Of a stretch of DNA of 64,000 nucleotides, positions 54,141-62,565 are shown in pieces. The first letter of the stretch is position 1, and each line of letters opens with the position of its first letter. The position numbers and the translations under genes were made by a program. Source of the stretch: Candidatus Kuenenia stuttgartensis (GTDB taxonomy: Bacteria; Planctomycetota; GCA-002687715; CAIWVZ01); NCBI GenBank assembly GCA_945860915.1, contig CAMARR010000001.1, forward strand, positions 62,001 to 126,000, written 5' to 3'. The notes beneath the pieces were generated by a model that had not been told where the DNA came from, ran no database searches, and was given only the letters and a program-made list of their open reading frames with translations.

Positions 54141-55979
54141 ATGTCAATGGGGAATGAAATCCGAGAATTACCTGCCAGTCCGGACGTCATTGTCATCGGG
54201 GGTGGGCACGCGGGGGCCGAGGCGGCCTGTGCGGCCGCGCGAAGTGGGCTTGCGACCGTCATGGTCACGCTCCATGCGGAGGCGGTCGGCCGGATGTCCT
54301 GCAATCCATCTATTGGTGGCATTGCTAAGGGGCAGCTCGTTCGCGAGCTATCGGCGCTTGGCGGGATCATGGGGCGTTGCGCCGATCGATCCGCGATCCA
54401 CTACCGGCTTCTTAATCGAAGCAAGGGACCAGCCGTCCAGTCTCCCCGTTCGCAGAATGACCGATTGGCGTACGAATTAGCGGTGCAGGCCGAATGTCGC
54501 GCGGCAGGCGTTCGAATCGTCGAAGACGAGGTGAACGACCTCGTTCTCGAGTCCGGGAAAGTCGTCGGCGTCCAACTAGAGTCGGGTGCGACGGTCAGGG
54601 CCCGTGCTGTGATTCTGACGACCGGAACGTTCTTGGGCGGCATCCTTCACGTTGGACTCGAATCGACCGAGGGTGGGCGGCTTGGTGAACGAGCTTCCCA
54701 CCGACTTGCGGCAAGGCTCGCTGCCATTGGACTGCGGACGGGGCGGCTCAAGACCGGAACCCCTCCGAGGCTCTTGTCAGCATCCATCGATTGGGCGCGC
54801 ACGGAGCCACAGCCATCGGACGAACATCCTGTGCGTTTCCACTTTTTCGGCGTCGACGGCATGTCGCGGATGGTTGACTGTGCCATCACACGAACGACTG
54901 ATGCTACGCATCGAGTCATTGAAGCGGGATTGGATCGCTCGCCTCTTTTTTCAGGCAAGATTAAGGGCCGCGGCCCCCGGTACTGTCCTTCGATTGAAGA
55001 CAAGATATTCCGATTCCCTGATCAAATCGGACATCAGATTTTTCTCGAGCCCGATGGTTTAGACAGCCCGCTTGTTTACCCCAACGGAATCTCGACTTCC
55101 TTGCCGCGGGATGTGCAAGAGGCGATGGTGCGTTCCATCCCAGCGCTCGAGAGCGCCGTCATCGCTCAATACGGATATGCCGTTGAGTACGTGCACATCG
55201 ATCCGACGGAATGCGACCTCACCCTAGAAGTTCGCTCCATTCCAGGTCTCTTTCTGGCCGGTCAAGTGAACGGGACCACGGGATATGAAGAGGCCGCAGC
55301 GCAGGGATTCATCGCCGGGGTCAATGCCGCAGCGAAATTGCTTGGTTCGCCACCATTGATTCTGGGCCGCGATGAAGCCTACCTGGGTGTTCTAATCGAC
55401 GACCTGACTCAGCGAGGTGTCGACGAGCCCTATCGCATGTTCACGTCGCTTGCTGAGCACCGCCTACTCCTTCGACACCACGATGCCGACATTCGTCTGC
55501 TTCCTCACGCCCAGCGTCTCGGATTGTCGAGTCCCGCCGACCTTGAGGCGACGGCCCGTCGGGCCGAGCGGAGACAGGCGGCGAAGGATGCGCTCGTCGC
55601 GACTCGCTCTGAAGGCAAGTCGTGGTTCGAGCGCCTCCGCTCGAACCACGTTGACATCGAAACGGCACTCGGTCACCTCGATCCGGCCTTGGTGCGCGAC
55701 CTTGATCAAGTCGATCGCGAGAATCTGCAAATCGAAGGTCGCTATGCGGGCTATTTAGACCGGGAGCGCGAGTCGATCGCTCGCGCATCAGATTCACTAG
55801 AACGAGCCATTCCCGAGGGCCTTGACTTCGGCACGCTTTCTCAGCTTCGATTTGAGGCGCGGGAGAAGTGGCACCGAAGTCGTCCGAGGACTGTTGCGCA
55901 GGCAGCAAGGCTCCCGGGGATCTCGCCCGCAGATATCAACCTGCTACTTATTCATCTGACCCGGATCGCCGGCGCTTGA
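54141..55979 (+). CDS. mnmG: tRNA uridine-5-carboxymethylaminomethyl modification enzyme MnmG
   Basis: With MnmE it installs cmnm5 on U34 of several tRNAs, using FAD and methylene-THF. About 612 residues. FAD-binding GGGHAGAEAACAAARSGL near the N terminus, GRMSCNPSIGGIAKGQLVRELSALGG, SRSQNDR-like SPRSQNDRLAYE, TTGTFLGG, GRLKTGTPPRL, GRGPRYCPSIEDKI, LFLAGQVNGTTGYEEAAAQG, and a C-terminal helical MnmE-binding region (about 480-610). ATG 54141 is used; ATG 54147 and 54123 are alternatives. mnmE is not in the window. Confidence 0.96.
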   Translation: MSMGNEIRELPASPDVIVIGGGHAGAEAACAAARSGLATVMVTLHAEAVGRMSCNPSIGGIAKGQLVRELSALGGIMGRCADRSAIHYRLLNRSKGPAVQSPRSQNDRLAYELAVQAECRAAGVRIVEDEVNDLVLESGKVVGVQLESGATVRARAVILTTGTFLGGILHVGLESTEGGRLGERASHRLAARLAAIGLRTGRLKTGTPPRLLSASIDWARTEPQPSDEHPVRFHFFGVDGMSRMVDCAITRTTDATHRVIEAGLDRSPLFSGKIKGRGPRYCPSIEDKIFRFPDQIGHQIFLEPDGLDSPLVYPNGISTSLPRDVQEAMVRSIPALESAVIAQYGYAVEYVHIDPTECDLTLEVRSIPGLFLAGQVNGTTGYEEAAAQGFIAGVNAAAKLLGSPPLILGRDEAYLGVLIDDLTQRGVDEPYRMFTSLAEHRLLLRHHDADIRLLPHAQRLGLSSPADLEATARRAERRQAAKDALVATRSEGKSWFERLRSNHVDIETALGHLDPALVRDLDQVDRENLQIEGRYAGYLDRERESIARASDSLERAIPEGLDFGTLSQLRFEAREKWHRSRPRTVAQAARLPGISPADINLLLIHLTRIAGA

Positions 55980-56009
55980 GAGGGGTCGCACTGTCTAGCT
56001 CAAGAACGT

Positions 56010-56037
56010 CGGCCGGGAGGCTTTCGCCACCCGGCCG
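56010..56037 (-). terminator. hairpin between mnmG and tRNA-Leu
   Basis: CGGCCGGG (56010-56017) and CCCGGCCG (56030-56037) form an 8-bp GC stem with a further inner GGC/GCC pairing. It lies 2 bases after the tRNA-Leu 3' end on the minus strand and 30 bases after the mnmG stop on the plus strand, so it could stop both. No strong T-run on either side. Confidence 0.5.
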
Positions 56038-56039
56038 AG

Positions 56040-56125
56040 TGCCTTGAGAGGGATTTGAACCCACATGCCCAAAAGAGGGCACTTGGACCTGAACCAAGCG
56101 CGTCTGCCAATTCCGCCATCAAGGC
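56040..56125 (-). tRNA. tRNA-Leu (anticodon CAG)
   Basis: Acceptor GCCTTGA pairs with TCAAGGC, discriminator A. Anticodon stem CTTGG/CCAAG encloses TTCAGGT, anticodon CAG. Long variable arm with TGCCC...GGGCA pairing. The T stem GTGGG/CCCTC has one T-T mismatch. CCA not encoded. Confidence 0.94.
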
Positions 56126-56211
56126 GATGGACCGGCATTATGGAAAGGTGAGCGGCGGGATTCAACCTCGGGGCTGCGCAATCGTGCTGCAAGACGCTAG
56201 GATGCAAGCGT

Positions 56212-56694
56212 ATGTCCATCGGAGGTAAGGAGAACCCGGAGAGCGCTCGCATCATCGCCCGCAATCGGCGGGCATCGCACGATTATGTGCTCGAAGAGAC
56301 CCTGGTTTGCGGTATTTCACTTCTTGGTTCCGAAGTCAAAGCACTTCGAAACTCGCAGGTTTCCTTCGAGGAAGCCTATGCACGCATTGATGGGGGGGAA
56401 GTCTGGCTCTTGAACCTCCACATTCCCGAATACCAGGGCGCTTCGTATATGAACCACGAGCCGCGCAGGGCTCGAAAACTCTTGGTCAAGAAGCGTGAGT
56501 TGGCCAAGCTGATCACGCGCGTTGAACAAAAGGGGAAGACGCTGGTTCCACTTCGGATCATGTTCAACACCCGGGGCTTGGTCAAAGTCGAAATTGCAGT
56601 GGGAATGGGCAAGCAGGCGCACGACAAGCGCGAGTCCATCCATAAGCGCGAAGCACAGCGCGACATGGATCGGCAAATGGGCCGGCGGCGCTAA
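56212..56694 (+). CDS. smpB: SsrA-binding protein
   Basis: SmpB binds tmRNA and delivers it to stalled ribosomes. 160 residues, normal length. Signatures: IARNRRASHDYVLEETLVCGISLLGSEVKALRNSQVSFEEAYARI at the N terminus, VWLLNLHIPEY, RRARKLLVKKRELAKLI, and the basic C-terminal tail (KRESIHKREAQRDMDRQMGRR) that enters the mRNA channel. It stands 119 bp upstream of ssrA on the same strand, a close partnership of RNA and protein. TAGGAT at 56198-56203 is 8 bases before the ATG and could be the -10. Confidence 0.97.
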   Translation: MSIGGKENPESARIIARNRRASHDYVLEETLVCGISLLGSEVKALRNSQVSFEEAYARIDGGEVWLLNLHIPEYQGASYMNHEPRRARKLLVKKRELAKLITRVEQKGKTLVPLRIMFNTRGLVKVEIAVGMGKQAHDKRESIHKREAQRDMDRQMGRRR

Positions 56695-56813
56695 GCCCGG
56701 GCGAAGCGTTCGCAGGCCGGTACTGACGAAAATGTGTTGGGATTATCCAGCGAATTGGTCGACGAGAACGTATGATGCACTGCCTGCCGCAAGGTAGGTA
56801 GTTACGACGTTCG

Positions 56814-57156
56814 GGGGGCGACTGGATTCGACCGGTGCTTTACGGACGATGTGGCGCGCCGAGGTGGCATCGAGGCCTCGTAAAACACGATGCAAATTGT
56901 AGTAGCGAATAGCAACTACGCCCTCGCGGCCTGAAATAGGCCCGACATCGACCGATCTCGCCTGCAAGGTCGGACCCGATGCAATCTGCAGGCTGGTCCC
57001 TGACTCCCGTTGTTGACGTAGGGGACGAGAACCGAAACGACAACTCAAGAGCACAGCCTTTCGGCCGGCGGTGCCAAGAGTATAAAAGACCGAATACGCG
57101 CGTAGAGGCATCGTTTGGCGGCTCTCGGGACGCGGGTTCAATTCCCGCCGCCTCCA
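56814..57156 (+). ncRNA. ssrA: transfer-messenger RNA (tmRNA)
   Basis: 343-nt tmRNA for trans-translation. The 5' end GGGGGCGACTGGATTCGACC and the 3' T-arm region GCGGG-TTCAATT-CCCGC with acceptor CGCCTCC plus A pair as the tRNA-like domain; CCA is not encoded. The tag frame begins at GCG (56905) and reads A-N-S-N-Y-A-L-A-A then TGA at 56932, so with the alanine from the charged tmRNA the degradation tag is A-ANSNYALAA. It is preceded by the GTAGTA leader and followed by pseudoknot-rich sequence. A strong terminator begins 6 bases after the 3' end. Confidence 0.95.
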
Positions 57157-57161
57157 CTTGG

Positions 57162-57200
57162 GGCTCCGGACTTCTCACGAAGTTCGGAGCCTCTTTCTTT
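57162..57200 (+). terminator. intrinsic terminator of ssrA
   Basis: GGCTCCG (57162-57168) and CGGAGCC (57185-57191), extended by ACTTC/GAAGT inside, form a long stem with a short loop, followed at once by TCTTTCTTTT. This is a classic rho-independent terminator. Confidence 0.9.
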
Positions 57201-57223
57201 TCTGTACCTGCTGTTTGCGCGAC

Positions 57224-59527
57224 TTACGCCGTATGCGTCATCGGCTTGGACGACGTCGTTCGCGTCACGAGAACGGGGACCATTTTCGATACGGGCTGAT
57301 TGGAAACGGCACTCGCCGACTCAAGCGGGATCAATACGTTTGACTCAGGGAAATAGGAAGCGCAGGCGCCTCTCGGAATGTCGTAGCGGACAACTTGCAG
57401 TCCAGTCTGCGTCCGAACCATGTCGCGTTCATCCGTCGACGTGACGATCACTTCATCGCCCGGCATGAGGTGGCGGTCATCCATGTCGGTACCGTTCATG
57501 AACAGGACATTGCGGCGGCCATGAATACCGCGATAGCGATCATTCCGACCATAAACCGTGGTGTTGTACTGATCGTGGGAACGAATCGTCATGAGGCGAA
57601 GTTCGCCCGGGCGCAGCACGATTTTCGGTGTGGGCGTCGCATGAAACTCGGCACGCCCGAGGACAGTCTTCCATTCCCGCTTTGAGGCTGAGTTCTGTAT
57701 GTAGAAACCGCCGGCCTTGGTGCGCTGATCGTAATGATCGAGATACGGAAGCGTCGCCTCGATGGTGTTGCGCAGCACAGCGTAATCACAGGCGAGGGTC
57801 ATCCACGGGATGTTCGGATCGCTCGGGAAGGTGGCAGCACCGAGCCGCGCGGCGATCGTGACCTCAGAAAGAAGCTCCGGGGAGGCCGGCGACAACACGC
57901 CTTTCGACATGTGAACAAAGGACATCGAATCCTCGACGGTGACGAATTGCTCACCGAGCACATTGATGTCCCGTTCGGAACGAGCCAAACAGGGGAGCAG
58001 TAAGGTCGATTGACCGCCGACGAGGTGCGTTCGATTGGGTTTCGTCGCAATGTGAACGCCGAGGCGAGGGCGCCTGAGTGCGGCGTGAGTCCTGAGTTGA
58101 TCAGGCGCAGCTTGCGCGAGGTTGCCACCCATGGCCAGGAATACGTCGACCTTGTCGTTCTCCATCGCGGCGATCGCCTCGAGCGTGTCCAGTCCGACCT
58201 CACGAGGCGGCGAGAATTTGAAGACGCGTTTGAGTCCGTCGAGAAGGACCGTGCGCGGGCGATTGGTGATTCCGACGGTGCGATCACCCTGCACATTCGA
58301 GTGCCCGCGGACGGGGAGGAGTCCTGAACCGGGCTTGCCGATGTTCCCCTTGAGCATGGCAAGATTCGAACATGCAATGACATTGTCGATGGCGTTGCGG
58401 TGTTGCGTGAGCCCCATCGCCCAGCAGATGATCGTTGCACGAGAACGCACATAAACGTCTGCGGCTAACTTGAGCTCGGATCGCGTAACCGAACTCGCTT
58501 CCTCGATCTCGTCAAAGGACGTGGCGTCAAGGTCCGCGATAAGTGCTTCAATGCCACTGGTCATCGTCTGGATGAAGAAATGGTCTAGTACGCCTCCGCC
58601 TTGCGAGCGATCGGCCTCGAGCACCCATTTCATGATGCCCTTCAGGACCGCGACGTCGGACCCGGGCAGTGGTCGCAGGTAGACCGTCGACATCTCCGTG
58701 CCCCGGTCGAGCAAGGAGTTAAGGGTCTCCTGAGGATGAACGAACGACTCGAGGCCTCGTTCCCGAAGCGGATTAATGACGACGACCTCGGCTCCGCGTC
58801 GGCGAGCATTCATGATCGAAGTCAACATGCGCGGGTGATTGGTCCCGGGATTCTGGCCGATCACGAAGATCGCATCGGTATGTTCGAAATCTTCGAGTTG
58901 AACGGAACCCTTCCCGGCACCAACGGTCATCGTGAGGGCGATGCCGGACGATTCATGGCAAAGGTTGGCACAGTCCGGGAGATTATTGGTTCCAAGGCGA
59001 CGCGCGAGGAGTTGCCAAAGGAAAGCGGCCTCGTTGCTTGTCCGCCCCGATGTGTAGAAAACGGCGCGATCCGGATTGGGCAAGGATCGAAGTGCGTCGG
59101 CCGTCAACTTAAAGGCGTCGTCCCAGGTGATCGGCCGAAATTTGTCGCTGCCAGCCGCGCGGAAGAGAGGTTCCGTGAGTCTCCCTAGCCCTTCGAGATC
59201 GTGGTCGTCGAGCCGCATGAGTTCTGGGACTGTCAAGCGCGCGAAAACAGAGGCGTCGGCCTTCAGAGTCGTCGCCTCATGCGCAAGAGCTTTCGCGCCG
59301 TTTTCACAGAACTCGGCGTGCGAGCGCTCCTTGCCCTCTGGCCAAGCGCATCCAGGGCAGTCGAAGCCGGTGACTTGATTCATCGCAAGCAGTGCGCGGC
59401 CACCGCGAATGAGTGTTTCTTCCTTCGCAAGATGCCGAAGCGATGACGTCACAGCACCGATCCCGCCAGCCGGGTGGCTTGCGGGATCGTGGTCAAGGCC
59501 GTCACTCTTGGCGTCGCGTTGAGTCAC
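57224..59527 (-). CDS. FdhF/YdeP family molybdopterin oxidoreductase
   Basis: 767-residue molybdenum bis-MGD oxidoreductase of the YdeP type (formate dehydrogenase alpha-like). The N-terminal NQVTGFDCPGCAWPEG with HAEFCENGAKA is characteristic of YdeP and lacks a full 4Fe-4S motif (only a few Cys). FYTSGRTSNEAAFLWQLLARRLGTNNLPDCANLCHESSG includes the Mo-site Cys region; further along are GQNPGTNHPRM, KPGSGLLPVRGHSNVQGDRT and the C-terminal MGD domain (RSHDQYNTTVYGRNDRYRGIHGRRNVLFMN). The physiological substrate of YdeP proteins is unknown, though some give acid resistance. GTG start; it lies 17 bp after ahcY on the same strand. Confidence 0.93.
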   Translation of the reverse strand: MTQRDAKSDGLDHDPASHPAGGIGAVTSSLRHLAKEETLIRGGRALLAMNQVTGFDCPGCAWPEGKERSHAEFCENGAKALAHEATTLKADASVFARLTVPELMRLDDHDLEGLGRLTEPLFRAAGSDKFRPITWDDAFKLTADALRSLPNPDRAVFYTSGRTSNEAAFLWQLLARRLGTNNLPDCANLCHESSGIALTMTVGAGKGSVQLEDFEHTDAIFVIGQNPGTNHPRMLTSIMNARRRGAEVVVINPLRERGLESFVHPQETLNSLLDRGTEMSTVYLRPLPGSDVAVLKGIMKWVLEADRSQGGGVLDHFFIQTMTSGIEALIADLDATSFDEIEEASSVTRSELKLAADVYVRSRATIICWAMGLTQHRNAIDNVIACSNLAMLKGNIGKPGSGLLPVRGHSNVQGDRTVGITNRPRTVLLDGLKRVFKFSPPREVGLDTLEAIAAMENDKVDVFLAMGGNLAQAAPDQLRTHAALRRPRLGVHIATKPNRTHLVGGQSTLLLPCLARSERDINVLGEQFVTVEDSMSFVHMSKGVLSPASPELLSEVTIAARLGAATFPSDPNIPWMTLACDYAVLRNTIEATLPYLDHYDQRTKAGGFYIQNSASKREWKTVLGRAEFHATPTPKIVLRPGELRLMTIRSHDQYNTTVYGRNDRYRGIHGRRNVLFMNGTDMDDRHLMPGDEVIVTSTDERDMVRTQTGLQVVRYDIPRGACASYFPESNVLIPLESASAVSNQPVSKMVPVLVTRTTSSKPMTHTA

Positions 59528-59544
59528 CGATGGAACCGACGCTC

Positions 59545-60960
59545 CTAGTAGCGGTACGTGTCGGGCTTGTACGGACCAGCCGCATGAACGCCGATGTACT
59601 TAGCTTGCTCATCGCTCAAGCAGGTGAGTTTCGCGTTGAGCTTCTTGAGCTGAAGTCGGGCGACCTTCTCATCGAGGTGCTTCGGTAGCGTATGAACCCC
59701 CATGGGGTACTTCTGCCCTTGCGAGAACAACTCGATTTGCGCGATGGTTTGGTTCGCGAACGAGGACGACATCACATAACTCGGATGGCCGGTGCCACAG
59801 CCGAGATTCACGAGTCGTCCCTTGGCAAGCAGAATGATCCGCTTTCCGTCCGGGAAAATGACGTGATCCACTTGCGGCTTGATCTCTTCCCACCGGTACT
59901 TCTCGATGGAGGCGACATCAATTTCGTTGTCGAAGTGGCCGATGTTGCAGACGATCGCCTGATCCTTCATGCGGATCATGTGGTCGTGCGTAATGACGTT
60001 GTAGTTTCCCGTCGCGGTTACGAAGATGTCTGCCTGGGAACAGGCGTCTTCCATCGTCACGACGCGATAGCCTTCCATTGCGGCTTGGAGGGCACAGATC
60101 GGGTCGATTTCGGTCACCCAAACCTGCGCGGATAGCGCACGCAAGGCCTGCGCGGAGCCCTTTCCAACATCGCCGTAACCGGCGACAACGGCAACCTTGC
60201 CCGCAATCATCACGTCGGTGGCACGCTTGATGCCGTCGACCAATGACTCTCGGCAACCATAGAGGTTGTCAAACTTGGACTTGGTTACCGAATCATTCAC
60301 GTTGATCGCGGGGAACTTAAGGTCGCCGCGAGCGAACATCTGCTTGAGTCGATGCACGCCCGTGGTGGTCTCTTCCGTGACGCCCTTGATCTTGCCAAGG
60401 CGTGTCGAGTACCACGTTGGGTTGGATGCCACCATCTTGCGAATGGTTGCAAAAAGGACGCGCTCCTCTTCAGAGCTTGGGTGGGCGAGGACGTTCAAGT
60501 CCTGCTCGGCACGGGCACCGAGGTGAAGGAGCAACGTGGCGTCACCGCCATCGTCGAGAATCATGTTGCTGAAGCCACCGTCCGGCCATTCGAAGATCCT
60601 GTGGGTGTAGTCCCAGTACTCTTCGAGGGTCTCGCCTTTGCGAGCGAACACGGCGGTGCCACCGGCGGCAATCGCAGCTGCTGCGTGGTCCTGGGTAGAG
60701 AAGATGTTGCAGGATGCCCAGCGCACTTCCGCGCCGAGCGACTTCAGGGTTTCAATCAACACTGCGGTCTGGATCGTCATGTGAAGCGAGCCAGTGATGC
60801 GGGCTCCCTTCAGCGGCTGAGCCTTGGCGTACTCATCTCGAATTGCCATGAGGCCTGGCATTTCGGTCTCGGCGATTTTGATTTCCTTCCGGCCCCAGTC
60901 AGCCTGTGACAGATCTGTCACGGCGAAGTCGGCGGTAGCGCTTGCAGTTGGAGGAGTCAT
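59545..60960 (-). CDS. ahcY: adenosylhomocysteinase
   Basis: NAD-dependent hydrolysis of S-adenosylhomocysteine to adenosine and homocysteine in the methyl cycle. 471 residues. Features: [48 protein letters not shown], the [27 protein letters not shown] substrate/catalytic segment, the NAD motif [17 protein letters not shown], and the C-terminal KPDTYRY with the NAD-binding Lys/Tyr of the partner subunit. It is followed by ydeP-like and preceded by 133 bp with inverted repeats (see separate entry). Confidence 0.97.
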   Translation of the reverse strand: MTPPTASATADFAVTDLSQADWGRKEIKIAETEMPGLMAIRDEYAKAQPLKGARITGSLHMTIQTAVLIETLKSLGAEVRWASCNIFSTQDHAAAAIAAGGTAVFARKGETLEEYWDYTHRIFEWPDGGFSNMILDDGGDATLLLHLGARAEQDLNVLAHPSSEEERVLFATIRKMVASNPTWYSTRLGKIKGVTEETTTGVHRLKQMFARGDLKFPAINVNDSVTKSKFDNLYGCRESLVDGIKRATDVMIAGKVAVVAGYGDVGKGSAQALRALSAQVWVTEIDPICALQAAMEGYRVVTMEDACSQADIFVTATGNYNVITHDHMIRMKDQAIVCNIGHFDNEIDVASIEKYRWEEIKPQVDHVIFPDGKRIILLAKGRLVNLGCGTGHPSYVMSSSFANQTIAQIELFSQGQKYPMGVHTLPKHLDEKVARLQLKKLNAKLTCLSDEQAKYIGVHAAGPYKPDTYRY

Positions 60961-61093
60961 TCGGTGGAACCTCTTGTGTTTGAGTTGGCCTGAATTGGCG
61001 CCTCAGGCAAACGCGCGAAAGTGTAGCGTGAAAGGCTTCTTCGGCCAACACGTGTCATATCTAACTTGGGCAAAAACATGTTAGAAAACACGT
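60961..61093. promoter_or_regulatory. divergent control region of ahcY and the 61094 gene
   Basis: This interval holds the palindrome ACACGTGT (61048-61055), the inverted repeat CTAAC/GTTAG (61061-61065 and 61080-61084), and GCCTGA/TCAGGC near 60990-61010 in the ahcY leader. AACACGTG and AACACGTA occur at 61047 and 61087. These may be operators or leader-RNA hairpins. I could not fit the S-adenosylhomocysteine riboswitch consensus to it. Confidence 0.4.
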
Positions 61094-61357
61094 ATGGAAA
61101 GTCGCAAATGGATTGGACCGCGCGAGATCGCGCAGATCTTAGGTGTTACCGACGCAATGGGTTTGCATCGTGAAGCCATTAGAGTTCCGCTTGACTGCGA
61201 AGATGCGGCGCGGCTCGAAATCGTTCAGCGTGTCCTCGTCATCGTGGTGCCAAGTACTGGGACCATCGACGAATTCGTCATCGACTTGCCGTCGCGCATC
61301 AAGTCTCTGCCCGGGGCTCACCTGCTCAAGAGATCAGAAGCGCCTCCTCAGGGTTGA
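61094..61357 (+). CDS. small hypothetical protein
   Basis: 87-residue reading frame between the ahcY start and the pfkA stop, in the opposite direction to both. The sequence looks protein-like: a charged start (MESRKWIGPREIAQILGV), then strands VLVIVVPS and FVIDLPS, without signal peptide or recognised domain. No Shine-Dalgarno is visible before ATG 61094, and the antisense 60-residue frame is shorter. It ends exactly where the pfkA stop begins. A real gene is plausible but unproved. Confidence 0.42.
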   Translation: MESRKWIGPREIAQILGVTDAMGLHREAIRVPLDCEDAARLEIVQRVLVIVVPSTGTIDEFVIDLPSRIKSLPGAHLLKRSEAPPQG

Positions 61358-62455
61358 TTATTCGATGGGGGCGACGGACTCGTCACCGAAGGCGATGCCC
61401 ATGCCACGGGCTGCGTTGACGATGTCGCAGTTCGGATCAACGGAACGAGTCCCACCAGCAACGGATTCCAGCGGTACTGATGTGATCTTCCCGTCACGCA
61501 TGGCCACCATTCGATTCCATTCGTTGCGTTCTGCGAGTTGGATCGCCGCGTTTCCGAACCGGGTCGCGAGGAGGCGATCATAGGCCGTGGGTGTACCACC
61601 TCGAAGGAGGTGACCTAGCACGGTGAATCGTGTTTCGATGCCTGTCCGCTCGGCAATCGCCTCCGCAACATAGCGGCCGATTCCGCCGAGCTTGACGGCG
61701 CCGGAGGCTTTCATCACTTGGGTATGGAGCAACCCGTCCGACTCTTTGGCACCCTCGGCAACCACGACGATTGAGAATCCACGGCGTGCTTTGCGGCGCC
61801 TAAGAACTTTCGCGATTACCGCCTTCATTGAGAACGGGATCTCAGGAATCAGCACGACGTCCGCGCCGCCGGCCAAGCCTGACGCAAGCGCAATCCATCC
61901 CGCATTACGTCCCATCACTTCAACCACCATGACACGGTCATGCGATTCGGCGGTGGTGTGGAGGCGATCGACCGCATCTGTTGCGTAGGCAACGGCCGTA
62001 TCAAAACCAAAGGTCATTTCAGTGGCGAGAATGTCGTTGTCAATAGTCTTCGGGACTCCGATGACCTTAAGGCCGTACTCGCGTGCGAGTCGTGCACAGA
62101 TATCGTGGGTGCCGTCTCCACCGATGGCGATGAGGCCTTCGACGCCCAAGTTGGCGAGTCGCGCGACCGTCTCTTTCGCTAGATCACCTTTGGTTCCGTC
62201 CGGTAGGGTGTGATTGAACGGATCGCCCGAGTTCGTTGTGCCGAGAATCGTTCCACCGAGTCGGAGGATCCCGCGAACGTGATCGCGATTGAGATCAATG
62301 ACGCCGTCCGGACCATCGTAGAGACCGTCAAACGAGTGACGGATGCCGTAGATCCTCCACCCATTCACAGTCACCCCGCGTTTGACGACCGCGCGAATGA
62401 CGGCGTTGAGTCCTGGTGCGTCTCCGCCCCCGGTCATGACAGCAAGTGTGCGCAT
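61358..62455 (-). CDS. pfkA: 6-phosphofructokinase
   Basis: Phosphorylates fructose-6-phosphate in glycolysis. About 365 residues from ATG 62455. Motifs: TGGGDAPGLNAVIR, GGTILGTTNSGDPF, IGGDGTHDI (112-120), GVPKTIDND (134-141), MGRNAGWIALASGLAGGADVVLIPE and LGHLLRGGTPTAYDR. The residue equal to E. coli 104 is Gly115, as in ATP-dependent enzymes, while the residue equal to 124 is Lys136, as in many pyrophosphate-dependent and actinobacterial forms. ATP is the likelier donor, but PPi cannot be excluded. AGGA lies 10 bases before the ATG. Confidence 0.95.
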   Translation of the reverse strand: MRTLAVMTGGGDAPGLNAVIRAVVKRGVTVNGWRIYGIRHSFDGLYDGPDGVIDLNRDHVRGILRLGGTILGTTNSGDPFNHTLPDGTKGDLAKETVARLANLGVEGLIAIGGDGTHDICARLAREYGLKVIGVPKTIDNDILATEMTFGFDTAVAYATDAVDRLHTTAESHDRVMVVEVMGRNAGWIALASGLAGGADVVLIPEIPFSMKAVIAKVLRRRKARRGFSIVVVAEGAKESDGLLHTQVMKASGAVKLGGIGRYVAEAIAERTGIETRFTVLGHLLRGGTPTAYDRLLATRFGNAAIQLAERNEWNRMVAMRDGKITSVPLESVAGGTRSVDPNCDIVNAARGMGIAFGDESVAPIE

Positions 62456-62505
62456 GGATGGCATTCCTCTCGACCTACCGGCCTAACACGTATCTGAATA
62501 AGGGT

Positions 62506-62514
62506 TTATAGCAA
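62506..62514 (-). promoter_or_regulatory. extended -10 promoter of pfkA
   Basis: On the minus strand TGCTATAAA fits an extended -10 element. Transcription would start about 44 bases before the pfkA ATG. No convincing -35 is needed or seen. The leader contains the GGCCTAACACGTATC sequence shared with the ahcY upstream region. Confidence 0.45.
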
Positions 62515-62565
62515 ATGTCGGAGAATACCGCGCGACTTTTCGAGCCAACCCTGTACGCTTTGATC

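Noticed and set aside
56755-56776. TTGGTC and TATGAT as an ssrA promoter
   Set aside because: The spacer is only 10 bases, too short for a sigma70 promoter.
60961-61093. S-adenosylhomocysteine riboswitch before ahcY
   Set aside because: I could not place the conserved core sequences; kept only as an unassigned structured region.
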